Below are positions 1-5,267 of a stretch of DNA of 8,749 nt, piece after piece. The notes under the pieces were generated by a model, which was not told the origin of the DNA, searched no databases, and was given only the letters and a program-made list of their open reading frames with translations. The stretch is from positions 1-8,749 of the forward strand of contig CBFGZI010000144.1 in the NCBI GenBank assembly GCA_965653225.1, written 5' to 3'. The stretch's first letter is position 1; every line of letters begins with the position of its first letter. Source of the DNA: JALZDI01 sp965653225. Its GTDB lineage: Bacteria; Actinomycetota; Actinomycetes; Propionibacteriales; Nocardioidaceae. The position numbers were made by a program, and so were the translations under genes.

Positions 1-41
1 GCCAGGCTCCTCCGGGACCCCGGAAGGACGTTTCAGGGCGG

Positions 42-125
42 GGAGATGTCTTGGGGGTCTGTCTAGTGAGCTGATCTGGTTGGTTAGCAAGGCGGGGGTT
101 GGGAGTTCGAGTCTCCTCGTCTCCA
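42..125 (+). tRNA. tRNA-like gene, tentatively tRNA-Thr (GGT), atypical or degenerate
   Basis: GGAGATG (42-48) pairs over seven positions, one of them T-G, with CGTCTCC (118-124), followed by discriminator A125. The T-arm is canonical: stem 101-105/113-117 with loop TTCGAGT at 106-112. CCA is not encoded, which is common in actinobacteria. A five-pair stem with G-T pairs (71-75/83-87) and a seven-base loop at 76-82 puts T at position 33 and GGT at 34-36, which would read Thr codon ACC. The D-arm (about 50-70) pairs poorly and lacks a clear normal D-loop. The variable region (88-100, 13 bases) is too long for class I and forms no obvious class II arm. The reverse complement translates to GDSNS, the spurious peptide usual for antisense tRNA T-arms. 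The tRNA identity of the 3' half is fairly secure. The amino acid assignment is weak, and the gene may be a decayed or mobile-element tRNA. Confidence 0.5.
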
Positions 126-401
126 CAGCCGTCTTCGGCGACCATCTCGCACTGCCTGTGCTCCTACATGGGCCGATCCCGAAAAGGGTGGCTCCAAGGC
201 CGTATCGAAGGCGCCGTCCCAGTCGTACTGTGTTAGCGGCTCAAAGAGAGCAACGCCAAGGCCTCCGGCTTGTTGCTCGGCAACCTGCTCCCGCGCAAGG
301 TGCCCCGGAGGAAGAGCTGGCCCGCCGTGGAGTGCGGCGGGCAACCAGCGGATCTCCCGAGGGCGTCGCCACGGGGGTCCCAGGACCCTCGTGAGGTGAC
401 C
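126..401. other. Non-coding stretch between the tRNA-like gene and the small ORF
   Basis: No open frame here has a convincing start with a ribosome binding site. Reading frames crossing it are arginine- and proline-rich shadows. One of them joins the frame of the ORF at 402, but the site GAGGTGA (393-399) favours the ATG at 402 as the true start. I could not identify a clear promoter, though transcription of the downstream pair presumably begins here. Confidence 0.4.
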
Positions 402-527
402 ATGTTTGACGCCAACCCCACCGTCAAGAAGCGATACTCAGCTCAGGCGCGCGCACTGCTGCAGCAGCACGGGATTCGGTTAGTAGACGAACCAGCGCTC
501 GCCGACGTCTCCGAGGACCTGTCATGA
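402..527 (+). CDS. Small 41-residue protein, unknown function, coupled to the downstream gene
   Basis: This encodes 41 residues starting MFDANPTVKKRYSAQARALL, with a basic N-terminal half (KK, KR, AQAR) predicted to form a helix and an acidic C-terminal half ending VSEDLS. The start is chosen because GAGGTGA, a long match to the anti-Shine-Dalgarno complement, ends two bases before the ATG. Its stop overlaps the start of the next gene (ATGA at 524-527), which normally signals translational coupling and one transcript. I recognise no family. It could be a small partner of the downstream zinc-ribbon/DUF3293 protein or merely a leader peptide that sets its translation. The start site and overlap are seen directly; any role is inferred. 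Confidence 0.6.
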   Translation: MFDANPTVKKRYSAQARALLQQHGIRLVDEPALADVSEDLS

Positions 528-1483
528 CGGGCGTGCTGCCGGACTACGACCGGTGCCCGTGCTGTGGCCGCCCCTTCCGATACGTGCACCTGCGCGACCC
601 GAAGGAAGAGGTGCACAACTCCACCGAGCAGGTCGTGGTACCCGAGCTCGACCCTGAGCCGCTCTACCGGCGGTGCCCGTACTGCCTCGCCCGCTGGCAC
701 CGGTACGCCGAGGGTCATCCGCTCCGGGCCGTCGCGGAGCCATGGGTCGCGGCATGGCCGGCGCACGGGTTTCGCAACGCCTACGGGGCATGGGCCGACG
801 GGATCGTCCAGGTGGCACGCGGCACGGTCGGGGGCGGCCGCGTCGAGGTACGGCCCGCGACTGAGCAAGATGAAGCACCTGGCCTCAGGGACCACCTGCT
901 CGAGGAGACGGTGCACGTGCTGACCGCGTGGAACCCGTACGGGCGCTCACGGCCTCTGGCCGTAAACCTCTCGCACCACGCACAGCTTCGGGACGTACTC
1001 CGCGACCTCGGATGGCACACGCGACCTGCCGGGGCACGCGCGCCGGACTGGCAGTGGGCCGAACGCAGCATCGCCATCCTCGGCGTCGCCGAGAGCGATG
1101 TCGCCGAGGTCGCACGCGACTTCGGCCAGCCCGCGTTCTACCGGTGGACGAATGACAGGCTGCATGTGATGAGCGCCGATGGCGGCGCCGAGCCACTGCA
1201 CAGCTTCGACGTCACCGCCCACAGCGTGGCGAGCCGCATCTGCCCGATGCGAGCGGTGAAGGGCGCCCCACAGGAGGCACACGTGTGCCGCGACCCGGGC
1301 GGTCCATGGATCAGTGCCTCCATCCACGAGTCGGCGCGGTGGAACCATCACCGGCAGACGTTCCTGCGGGCTCTGGGCTGCGACGTCTGCAACGGTGGGC
1401 CGGCAGACGGACCGGGCGGCCGTGCAGTTCCGCTGTACGCCCAGCTGGTCCCGAGCCGGTACGGGCCCGCCCGCTATCAGTAG
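524..1483 (+). CDS. Zinc-ribbon and DUF3293-domain protein, unknown function
   Basis: The protein has 319 residues. The N-terminus has two cysteine knuckles, CPCC (11-14) and CPYC (51-54), spaced as in a treble-clef or zinc-ribbon fold. Residues about 130-210 match the DUF3293 pattern as I know it: VLTAWNP near 132-138, a central LRDLGW, a WAERS segment (178-182) and FGQPAFYRW (200-208). The C-terminal third carries more Cys and His residues, including HVC and CDVC, so a second metal site is possible. DUF3293 has no established activity that I know of. Here it is joined to metal-binding modules rather than standing alone. GAGGA at 513-517 gives a good ribosome binding site and the start overlaps the stop of the 41-residue ORF. 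Nucleic acid or protein binding is a guess from the zinc knuckles. The domain call is from memory of the family pattern. Confidence 0.75.
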   Translation: MTGVLPDYDRCPCCGRPFRYVHLRDPKEEVHNSTEQVVVPELDPEPLYRRCPYCLARWHRYAEGHPLRAVAEPWVAAWPAHGFRNAYGAWADGIVQVARGTVGGGRVEVRPATEQDEAPGLRDHLLEETVHVLTAWNPYGRSRPLAVNLSHHAQLRDVLRDLGWHTRPAGARAPDWQWAERSIAILGVAESDVAEVARDFGQPAFYRWTNDRLHVMSADGGAEPLHSFDVTAHSVASRICPMRAVKGAPQEAHVCRDPGGPWISASIHESARWNHHRQTFLRALGCDVCNGGPADGPGGRAVPLYAQLVPSRYGPARYQ

Positions 1484-1534
1484 ACCGTGTGCAGAGTCAG
1501 CCGCGCCGGCAGCGGCGCGCCAGAACGCGAGCGG

Positions 1535-1759
1535 TCAGAACTCGACCACGTCGTCGTCGAGGGTCCAGTCGCCACCGGCGACCACACGGACGCCGGGGTG
1601 GGGTCGCCCCATGATCAGCTCAGTCATCAGCCGGTCGAGCACAGCGTCCTGCTGGTCCTCGTCCAGGCCGGCGGGCATCACGGGCCGCGGGTACTCCGGC
1701 AGGTGAAGGACGGGGAGAGGTCTGCGCCTCATGAGCGCACGGTACTCCCAGCAGACCAC
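1535..1759 (-). CDS. Small hypothetical protein, 74 residues
   Basis: This minus-strand frame has the G/C-rich third positions expected of a real gene in this genome, notably in its distal half (ATG ACT GAG CTG ATC ATG and GGC GAC TGG ACC CTC GAC). The product ends in an acidic tail, DDDVVEF, after a predicted helix (LDEDQQDAVLDRLMTELIMG) and a short strand-like VRVVAGGDW. The start is uncertain: GTG at 1757-1759 gives 74 residues with a weak binding site, while ATG at 1730-1732 gives 65 residues with GGGAG about 12 bases upstream. It converges on the DUF3293 gene with a 51-base gap. I recognise no family. The plus-strand frame across the same bases looks like its shadow. Confidence 0.5.
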   Translation of the reverse strand: MVCWEYRALMRRRPLPVLHLPEYPRPVMPAGLDEDQQDAVLDRLMTELIMGRPHPGVRVVAGGDWTLDDDVVEF

Positions 1760-2226
1760 ACCATCCGGTCAGTCGCGGAGGAGTCGACCAGCCAGGGGGC
1801 AGACAGGGCACGGCGTGCCGCGGAGCAAAAGCGATAAACATGCCAAACTGCCAAAAGGACGGGCTCGTGGTCACGGGCGACGGACGAGGCTCCAACCGAC
1901 TCCGACCTCCCGCTGTGCCACCACACCATCGACGCCGTCCTGCAGGCGCCCGGCAGGACGGCGCTTCCGCTGGCAGCTGCCGCTGCGACGTCGGCGCGGC
2001 GGGCGGCCGACGGAGCGGCTGTACGGGGCCTGGCGGGCCGCCAGCTAGCAACAGCAGGCGAGGGTCACTCAGAGGAGAAAGTGCCTGAGCCTGGGCGCAG
2101 GAGGTTGCTCGAGTCCGCTCGTCGCGCGCTCGGGATGACTAGTCGCAAATGACCCGTTCGGGCCATAACAATCGAGTGCGGCAAGACGTTGATCTTGTAC
2201 AGCAAACGTCTTGGGGAGCGCAACAA
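1760..2226. other. Stretch without a confident gene; possible decayed ORF and short repeats
   Basis: No intact frame has both a good start and convincing composition. An ATG at 1840 opens MPNCQKDGLVVTGDG in one frame. After about 1885 the better composition (high G/C third positions, residues such as LPLCHHTIDAVLQAPGRTAL) lies in the next frame, which stays open to TGA 2150-2152 but has no usable start of its own. This could be one frameshifted gene or chance openness in GC-rich DNA. A locally AT-rich patch (about 1824-1858) holds two copies of TGCCAAA eight bases apart (1841-1847, 1849-1855), possibly a regulatory site. An inverted repeat lies at 2182-2213. Confidence 0.35.
2182..2213. promoter_or_regulatory. 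9-bp perfect inverted repeat before the 53-residue ORF
   Basis: CAAGACGTT (2182-2190) and AACGTCTTG (2205-2213) are exact reverse complements separated by 14 bases. The last base of the right arm is the first G of the ribosome binding site GGGGAG (2213-2218) of the gene at 2227. It could be a dimeric repressor operator, or an RNA hairpin that exposes or masks the binding site. No named regulator is recognised. Confidence 0.45.
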
Positions 2227-2388
2227 ATGACCGATGCCATGGACACCGCCCTGCACGACGACGACCTGCTCGACGAGATCGAGCTGACCAGCGAGCTGAT
2301 CATCCTCGCGACCGAGTCGACCGGCCCCGTGGACCAGCGCCGCATCGACGCCATCCTGCGGGTCGAACCGAACGAGCCCATCACCTGA
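2227..2388 (+). CDS. Small acidic protein, 53 residues, unknown function
   Basis: The product begins MTDAMDTALHDDDLLDEIEL and is strongly acidic over residues 3-20. A predicted helix follows (LTSELIILATES), then a second short helix (QRRIDAILRV). The start at 2227 is chosen over an in-frame upstream ATG at 2149 because GGGGAG at 2213-2218 sits eight bases before it. The layout resembles small acidic orphan proteins I associate with actinomycetes, with a core like ELTSELII followed by an IDxIL motif, but I cannot name a function and this likeness is from memory. It converges on the SnoaL-like gene 45 bases away. The inverted repeat just upstream suggests controlled expression. Confidence 0.65.
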   Translation: MTDAMDTALHDDDLLDEIELTSELIILATESTGPVDQRRIDAILRVEPNEPIT

Positions 2389-2433
2389 GTCTCGGCCAGC
2401 CCAGGGCGCGGCTCGGCAGCCCGGTCGCGAATG

Positions 2434-2937
2434 CTAGGCGGTGCCGTCGGCGAACCGGTTCGCGGTCAGCTTCCAGCTCGGCCAGTCGGCCAGCGACATC
2501 GTCGACTCGTAGATCCGCTCGTACCCCGTCCGCGCGATGCGCCACCGCCCGTCGGTCCCACACCGGTACTCGTCCCGGTACACCGACGCCCCGTCGATCA
2601 GCACGCCGTGCGAAACGGCGATCACCCGGTCCATGAGCATCCACGTTCCGACTGCCGTGCGCCTCGACCGCTCCCCCGGCGCCTCCCCTGCCGCGGACAG
2701 CGCGATCTCCGGGTGGTGCACCTGGTGCACGGTGATGATGTCCGGCCCCAGCGACTCCCGCATGAACGCCACGATCTCGGCCGCGCTGCCGAACTCCAGC
2801 CCCGCGCCGTACGACCCGGTCGCGTCCGGCTCGAACACCTCGGCGAACCGTTCCCAGTCCTTGAGATCGAGCGTCCGCAGGTAGCGGTACTTCAGCTGCT
2901 CGATCTCCCGTAAAGTCAGCAGGTCCTCGGGTGTCAC
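2434..2937 (-). CDS. SnoaL-like (NTF2 fold) domain protein
   Basis: The 167-residue product has the classic N-terminal helix of SnoaL_4 proteins: REIEQLKYRYLRTLDLKDW (10-28), followed by FAEVFEPDAT, a HQVHHPEI strand in mid-protein, and a late WRIARTGYERIY strand. The family adopts an alpha+beta barrel with a ligand pocket and includes polyketide cyclases, steroid isomerases, dehydratases and many ring-modifying or binding proteins. The substrate cannot be read from the sequence. GTG at 2935-2937 is preferred because GGGAA (complement of 2943-2947) lies five bases upstream and homologues start near the TPEDL segment. A TTG at 2986-2988 would add 17 residues and place the upstream palindrome inside the gene. 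A KstR-like operator upstream hints at steroid or other lipid-ring metabolism, but no other catabolic gene is in view. Confidence 0.85.
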   Translation of the reverse strand: MTPEDLLTLREIEQLKYRYLRTLDLKDWERFAEVFEPDATGSYGAGLEFGSAAEIVAFMRESLGPDIITVHQVHHPEIALSAAGEAPGERSRRTAVGTWMLMDRVIAVSHGVLIDGASVYRDEYRCGTDGRWRIARTGYERIYESTMSLADWPSWKLTANRFADGTA

Positions 2938-2959
2938 GATGGTTCCCAACGGGTATCTG

Positions 2960-2973
2960 GGCCGATATCGGCC
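2960..2973. promoter_or_regulatory. 14-bp perfect palindrome upstream of the SnoaL-like gene
   Basis: GGCCGATATCGGCC is fully self-complementary with no spacer and lies 23-36 bases upstream of the preferred GTG start. Position and symmetry suit a homodimeric repressor site overlapping the 5' leader. No matching regulator is in the window. If the TTG at 2988 were the true start, the palindrome would be coding. Confidence 0.4.
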
Positions 2974-2992
2974 GACCGGATCGACCAAAAAC

Positions 2993-3006
2993 TGAAACAG
3001 GTTCTA
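2993..3006 (-). promoter_or_regulatory. Candidate KstR-like (TetR family) operator
   Basis: Read on the minus strand, this is TAGAACCTGTTTCA, an exact match to TnnAACnnGTTnnA, the consensus reported for KstR, the TetR-family repressor of cholesterol catabolism in mycolic-acid actinobacteria. It lies 56-69 bases upstream of the SnoaL-like start, a normal place for a promoter operator. The outer half-sites are not fully symmetric (TAG versus TCA). With eight fixed bases a chance match is possible, and other TetR proteins share this core. Confidence 0.4.
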
Positions 3007-3063
3007 TCAGCGAACGGAGCGGCTCTGCAAGGCCGTGAGAGGCACGGAGCCACCCGCCCGACG

Positions 3064-3079
3064 GTGACGGACTCGTCAC
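3064..3079. promoter_or_regulatory. Short inverted repeat upstream of the carboxypeptidase gene
   Basis: GTGACG (3064-3069) and CGTCAC (3074-3079) are separated by four bases and lie 61-76 bases upstream of the M15 gene start. It resembles a dimeric operator. It contains GTGA and TCAC, but the eight-base spacing between them does not fit the usual six of CRP sites, so I do not assign a regulator. Confidence 0.3.
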
Positions 3080-3139
3080 GTTCGCAGGACATCGGCGCTG
3101 GTCAGCCCGTAGGCTGGCGCCCTCGGAGGGGGATGAGTC

Positions 3140-3940
3140 ATGGGCATGGGTAGGAACGGAGTCGCTCGCTGGCTGCCAGTCGCACTGGTGGCCGCGTTCG
3201 CGAGCGCCTGCAGCCTGTCCGCGCCGCCGGCCGAGCGGCCGGAGGCCGCCTCCGCCACCGCTCCGGCCTCACCGAGCCCGTCACCCACGTTCCCCGTCGC
3301 CCCGCCGACCCAGAAGTCGATCCCGGTCGCCCGAGGCATGGTCTTCGGCGACGGCGGTCAGCAGGTCTCGCTGGCCGAGGTCTCCGACCAGTCGGTGCAC
3401 TCCAAGCAGTGGCGCCAGATCTCCCGCATGCGCGACCGCGTCGAGAAGGTCGCCGAGCGGCTCCACGGGAAGATCCCGCAGCAGCAGGCCCAGCTGACCG
3501 GCACCAGCGCCGACTTCGGCTCGTTCACCTACACCTACACCCCCGACGGCAGCATCCAGCCCGATCCATCGTGGGTGTCGAAGTACATCGTCACCGAGCC
3601 GGTCCCGATCCTCGGCAACGTCACCTGCCACCGGCTGATGATCCCGCAGCTGCGCGCGGCGCTGCAGCAGGTCGTCGACTCCGGGCTCGCGGACAAGATC
3701 CACCCCAGCGAGTACGGCGGCTGCTACGTCCCGCGCTTCATCGCCAGCGACCCGAGCAACCCGGTCTCGCTGCACACCTGGGGCATCGCCATCGACCTGA
3801 ACGTGCCCGGCAACCAGCGCGGCACCGCCGGCGAGATCGACCGCCGCGTCGTGGCCATCTTCAAGAGCTGGGGCTTCACCTGGGGCGGCGACTGGGACTA
3901 CACCGACCCCATGCACTTCGAGCTCGCCCGCCTCTACTGA
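3140..3940 (+). CDS. M15 family D-alanyl-D-alanine carboxypeptidase, lipoprotein
   Basis: The 266-residue product carries an export signal (WLPVALVAAFASAC) with a plausible lipobox cysteine at 24, then a Pro/Ala/Ser linker (about 28-60) typical of surface lipoproteins. The C-terminal domain has the M15 zinc signature SxHxxGxAxD, with H212 and D219, and the closing DPMH motif supplying H259 and acidic D256, so the VanY-like active site looks complete. The enzyme would cleave the terminal D-Ala of peptidoglycan stem peptides, or a related peptide, outside the membrane. GGAGGGGG at 3125-3132, seven bases before ATG 3140, fixes the start. It is divergent from the SnoaL-like gene and separated by 217 bases from the next operon, so it probably forms its own unit. 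The central part (70-190) includes a two-cysteine pattern (C163, C194) that could form a disulfide. Confidence 0.88.
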   Translation: MGMGRNGVARWLPVALVAAFASACSLSAPPAERPEAASATAPASPSPSPTFPVAPPTQKSIPVARGMVFGDGGQQVSLAEVSDQSVHSKQWRQISRMRDRVEKVAERLHGKIPQQQAQLTGTSADFGSFTYTYTPDGSIQPDPSWVSKYIVTEPVPILGNVTCHRLMIPQLRAALQQVVDSGLADKIHPSEYGGCYVPRFIASDPSNPVSLHTWGIAIDLNVPGNQRGTAGEIDRRVVAIFKSWGFTWGGDWDYTDPMHFELARLY

Positions 3941-4027
3941 CCCTCCAGCCCCACCTGCGCCGGCGCCGGAGTCCTGGCCGTACGTCGACTGGCGCGAAAC
4001 GGTCGGTTCCGCGGGCCGCAAACCAGC

Positions 4028-4077
4028 CGGAACGCGCCGCTCGACGAGGCGGAGCCGACGGAACGCGCCACTCGACG
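4028..4077. repeat. Imperfect 19-bp direct repeat in the intergenic region
   Basis: CGGAACGCGCCGCTCGACG (4028-4046) recurs as CGGAACGCGCCACTCGACG (4059-4077), with one mismatch and a 31-base period, in the 217-base gap before the SURF1 gene. The gap holds no convincing gene. The repeat could be a local duplication or paired binding sites about three helical turns apart. Confidence 0.5.
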
Positions 4078-4157
4078 GCTCGACAGCAGACGGCCGACAG
4101 CCGGCGGCCCGGGTCTGCGCGCCGGCCACTTTGCGCGCGTGTGATCATCGAGCCGAC

Positions 4158-4886
4158 ATGACTCGCCGCCGGCTTCCCCCGTATCTCGCTCCGAAGATCC
4201 TCGGGCTCACGGTGCTGGCGCTGGTGATGATCGCCGGCATGAGCGCGATGGGCGTGTGGCAGCTCGACGTCTACCGGCAGAGCCAGGCCGAGGACGTCGC
4301 GCAGGTGGCGCACGCCAAGCCGGTCCCCCTCGACACGCTGCTGGGCCCCGACCAGGCCTTCACCGCACCGGCCGTCGCCCGGCCGGTGTTCGCCGAGGGC
4401 GAGTACGACGCGAAGCAGTTCGTGGTCGACCGCGGCTCCAACCCGCCCTGGCTGGTCGCCCCGCTGGTCACCGACTCCGGGTCGGCGATCCTCGTCGTAC
4501 GCGGCCTTCTCACCGGGTCGACAGCGACCAGCCAGACCATCGGCCAGGACCTGCCCCCGGCCCCGGGCGGCAAGGTCCGCGTGGTCGGGTCGCTCGAGCC
4601 CTCGGAGCCTCAGGGTCACGACACCGACCTCAACGACAACCGCGTGCCCACCCTCAGCACCGCCCAGCTCATCAGTGACGTCAGTCACGACCTCTACAGC
4701 GGCTACGTCGTGCTCCGCGACCAGACGCCGCCGTCCACGCTGCCGCAGGCCAGCGCGCCGCAACCGGACGCCTCCGCCACCGCCGGGCTGCGCAACCTCA
4801 TGTACGCGCTGCAGTGGTGGCTGTTCGCTGGTTTTGTGATCTTCCTCTGGTGGCGGATGGTCCGCGAGGAGAGCCGGGTAACCTGA
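4158..4886 (+). CDS. SURF1 family cytochrome oxidase biogenesis protein
   Basis: The 242-residue product has the SURF1 plan: a transmembrane helix near residues 13-31 followed by GVWQLDVYR (family motif LGxWQxxR), a large extracytoplasmic domain with a PPWLVAPLV strand and the VVRG version of the conserved VNRG motif, and a second transmembrane helix near 214-232 starting YALQWWLFA, matching the family's C-terminal NxxYAxQWW segment. SURF1 proteins help assemble the aa3-type heme-copper oxidase, probably through heme a delivery. ATG 4158 gives the expected short basic N-terminus; a TTG at 4131 would add nine residues without better support, and no strong binding site is visible for either. 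It opens a plus-strand operon, with the next gene only four bases beyond its stop. Confidence 0.88.
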   Translation: MTRRRLPPYLAPKILGLTVLALVMIAGMSAMGVWQLDVYRQSQAEDVAQVAHAKPVPLDTLLGPDQAFTAPAVARPVFAEGEYDAKQFVVDRGSNPPWLVAPLVTDSGSAILVVRGLLTGSTATSQTIGQDLPPAPGGKVRVVGSLEPSEPQGHDTDLNDNRVPTLSTAQLISDVSHDLYSGYVVLRDQTPPSTLPQASAPQPDASATAGLRNLMYALQWWLFAGFVIFLWWRMVREESRVT

Positions 4887-4890
4887 CGGC

Positions 4891-5253
4891 GTGTCACGAG
4901 CACTCATCCGGTACCGCGTCATGGCCTACATCGTCGGCGTCCTGCTGATCATCCTGTTCTCCGCCTGGGGCCTGGAGCTCGCATCGGCCGAGGGGACGAC
5001 CGGCCGCGCGATCGGCGAAGCCGTCACGATGTACCTCGGCATCGCGCACGGCTGGCTGTACATGATCTTCCTGGTCAACGCCGCGCTGCTGGCCCGCAAG
5101 GCCCGCTGGCCCATCGGCTTCGCCGCCGTCACCCTGCTCCTCGGCACCGTGCCGGTCCTGTCCTTCGTCGGCGAGCGCCGCGCCACCGCGCGCGTACGCG
5201 CCCAGATGGCCGCCGAGCGCGACGCCGAGAACGTCACCGCACCGGCGGCCTAG
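4891..5253 (+). CDS. DUF3817 integral membrane protein
   Basis: The 120-residue product fits DUF3817: an N-terminal YRVMAYIVGVLLIILF helix, a central HGWLYMIFLVNAALLARKARW segment (family pattern HGxxYxxYLxxxxxLaxxxrW), a third helix AAVTLLLGTVPVLSF, then ER and a basic, cytosolic tail. It therefore has about three transmembrane helices. The function is not established. Genes of this family commonly neighbour SURF1 in actinobacteria, to my knowledge, which would suggest a link to respiratory membrane assembly, but that is inference. GTG 4891 starts four bases after the SURF1 stop, implying co-translation. Confidence 0.82.
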   Translation: MSRALIRYRVMAYIVGVLLIILFSAWGLELASAEGTTGRAIGEAVTMYLGIAHGWLYMIFLVNAALLARKARWPIGFAAVTLLLGTVPVLSFVGERRATARVRAQMAAERDAENVTAPAA

Positions 5254-5267
5254 CGCCCGGGCCCGCC

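Noticed and set aside
84..344. Minus-strand 86-residue frame ending GDSNSQPPPC
   Set aside because: GDSNS-type peptides arise from translating the antisense of tRNA T-arms; the frame overlaps the tRNA-like gene and has no binding site.
1487..1837. Plus-strand 116-residue frame
   Set aside because: It lies opposite the minus-strand ORF at 1535-1759, whose codon composition is better, and reads as its shadow.
1620..2051. Minus-strand 143-residue Pro/Arg-rich frame
   Set aside because: Composition is typical of a spurious GC-rich frame; no start signal or recognisable motif.
45..2216. GTCTTGGGG shared between the tRNA-like gene (about 48-56) and the region before the 53-residue ORF (2208-2216), considered as att sites
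   Set aside because: Only nine bases match, the copy in the tRNA is in its D-region rather than the 3' end, and no integrase is present.
3064..3079. CRP binding site before the M15 gene
   Set aside because: The GTGA and TCAC halves are eight bases apart instead of the usual six, so only an unassigned inverted repeat is kept.
3876..4922. Long minus-strand frame of 348 residues
   Set aside because: It is antisense to the well-supported SURF1 gene and rich in Gly/Arg/Val runs typical of shadow frames.
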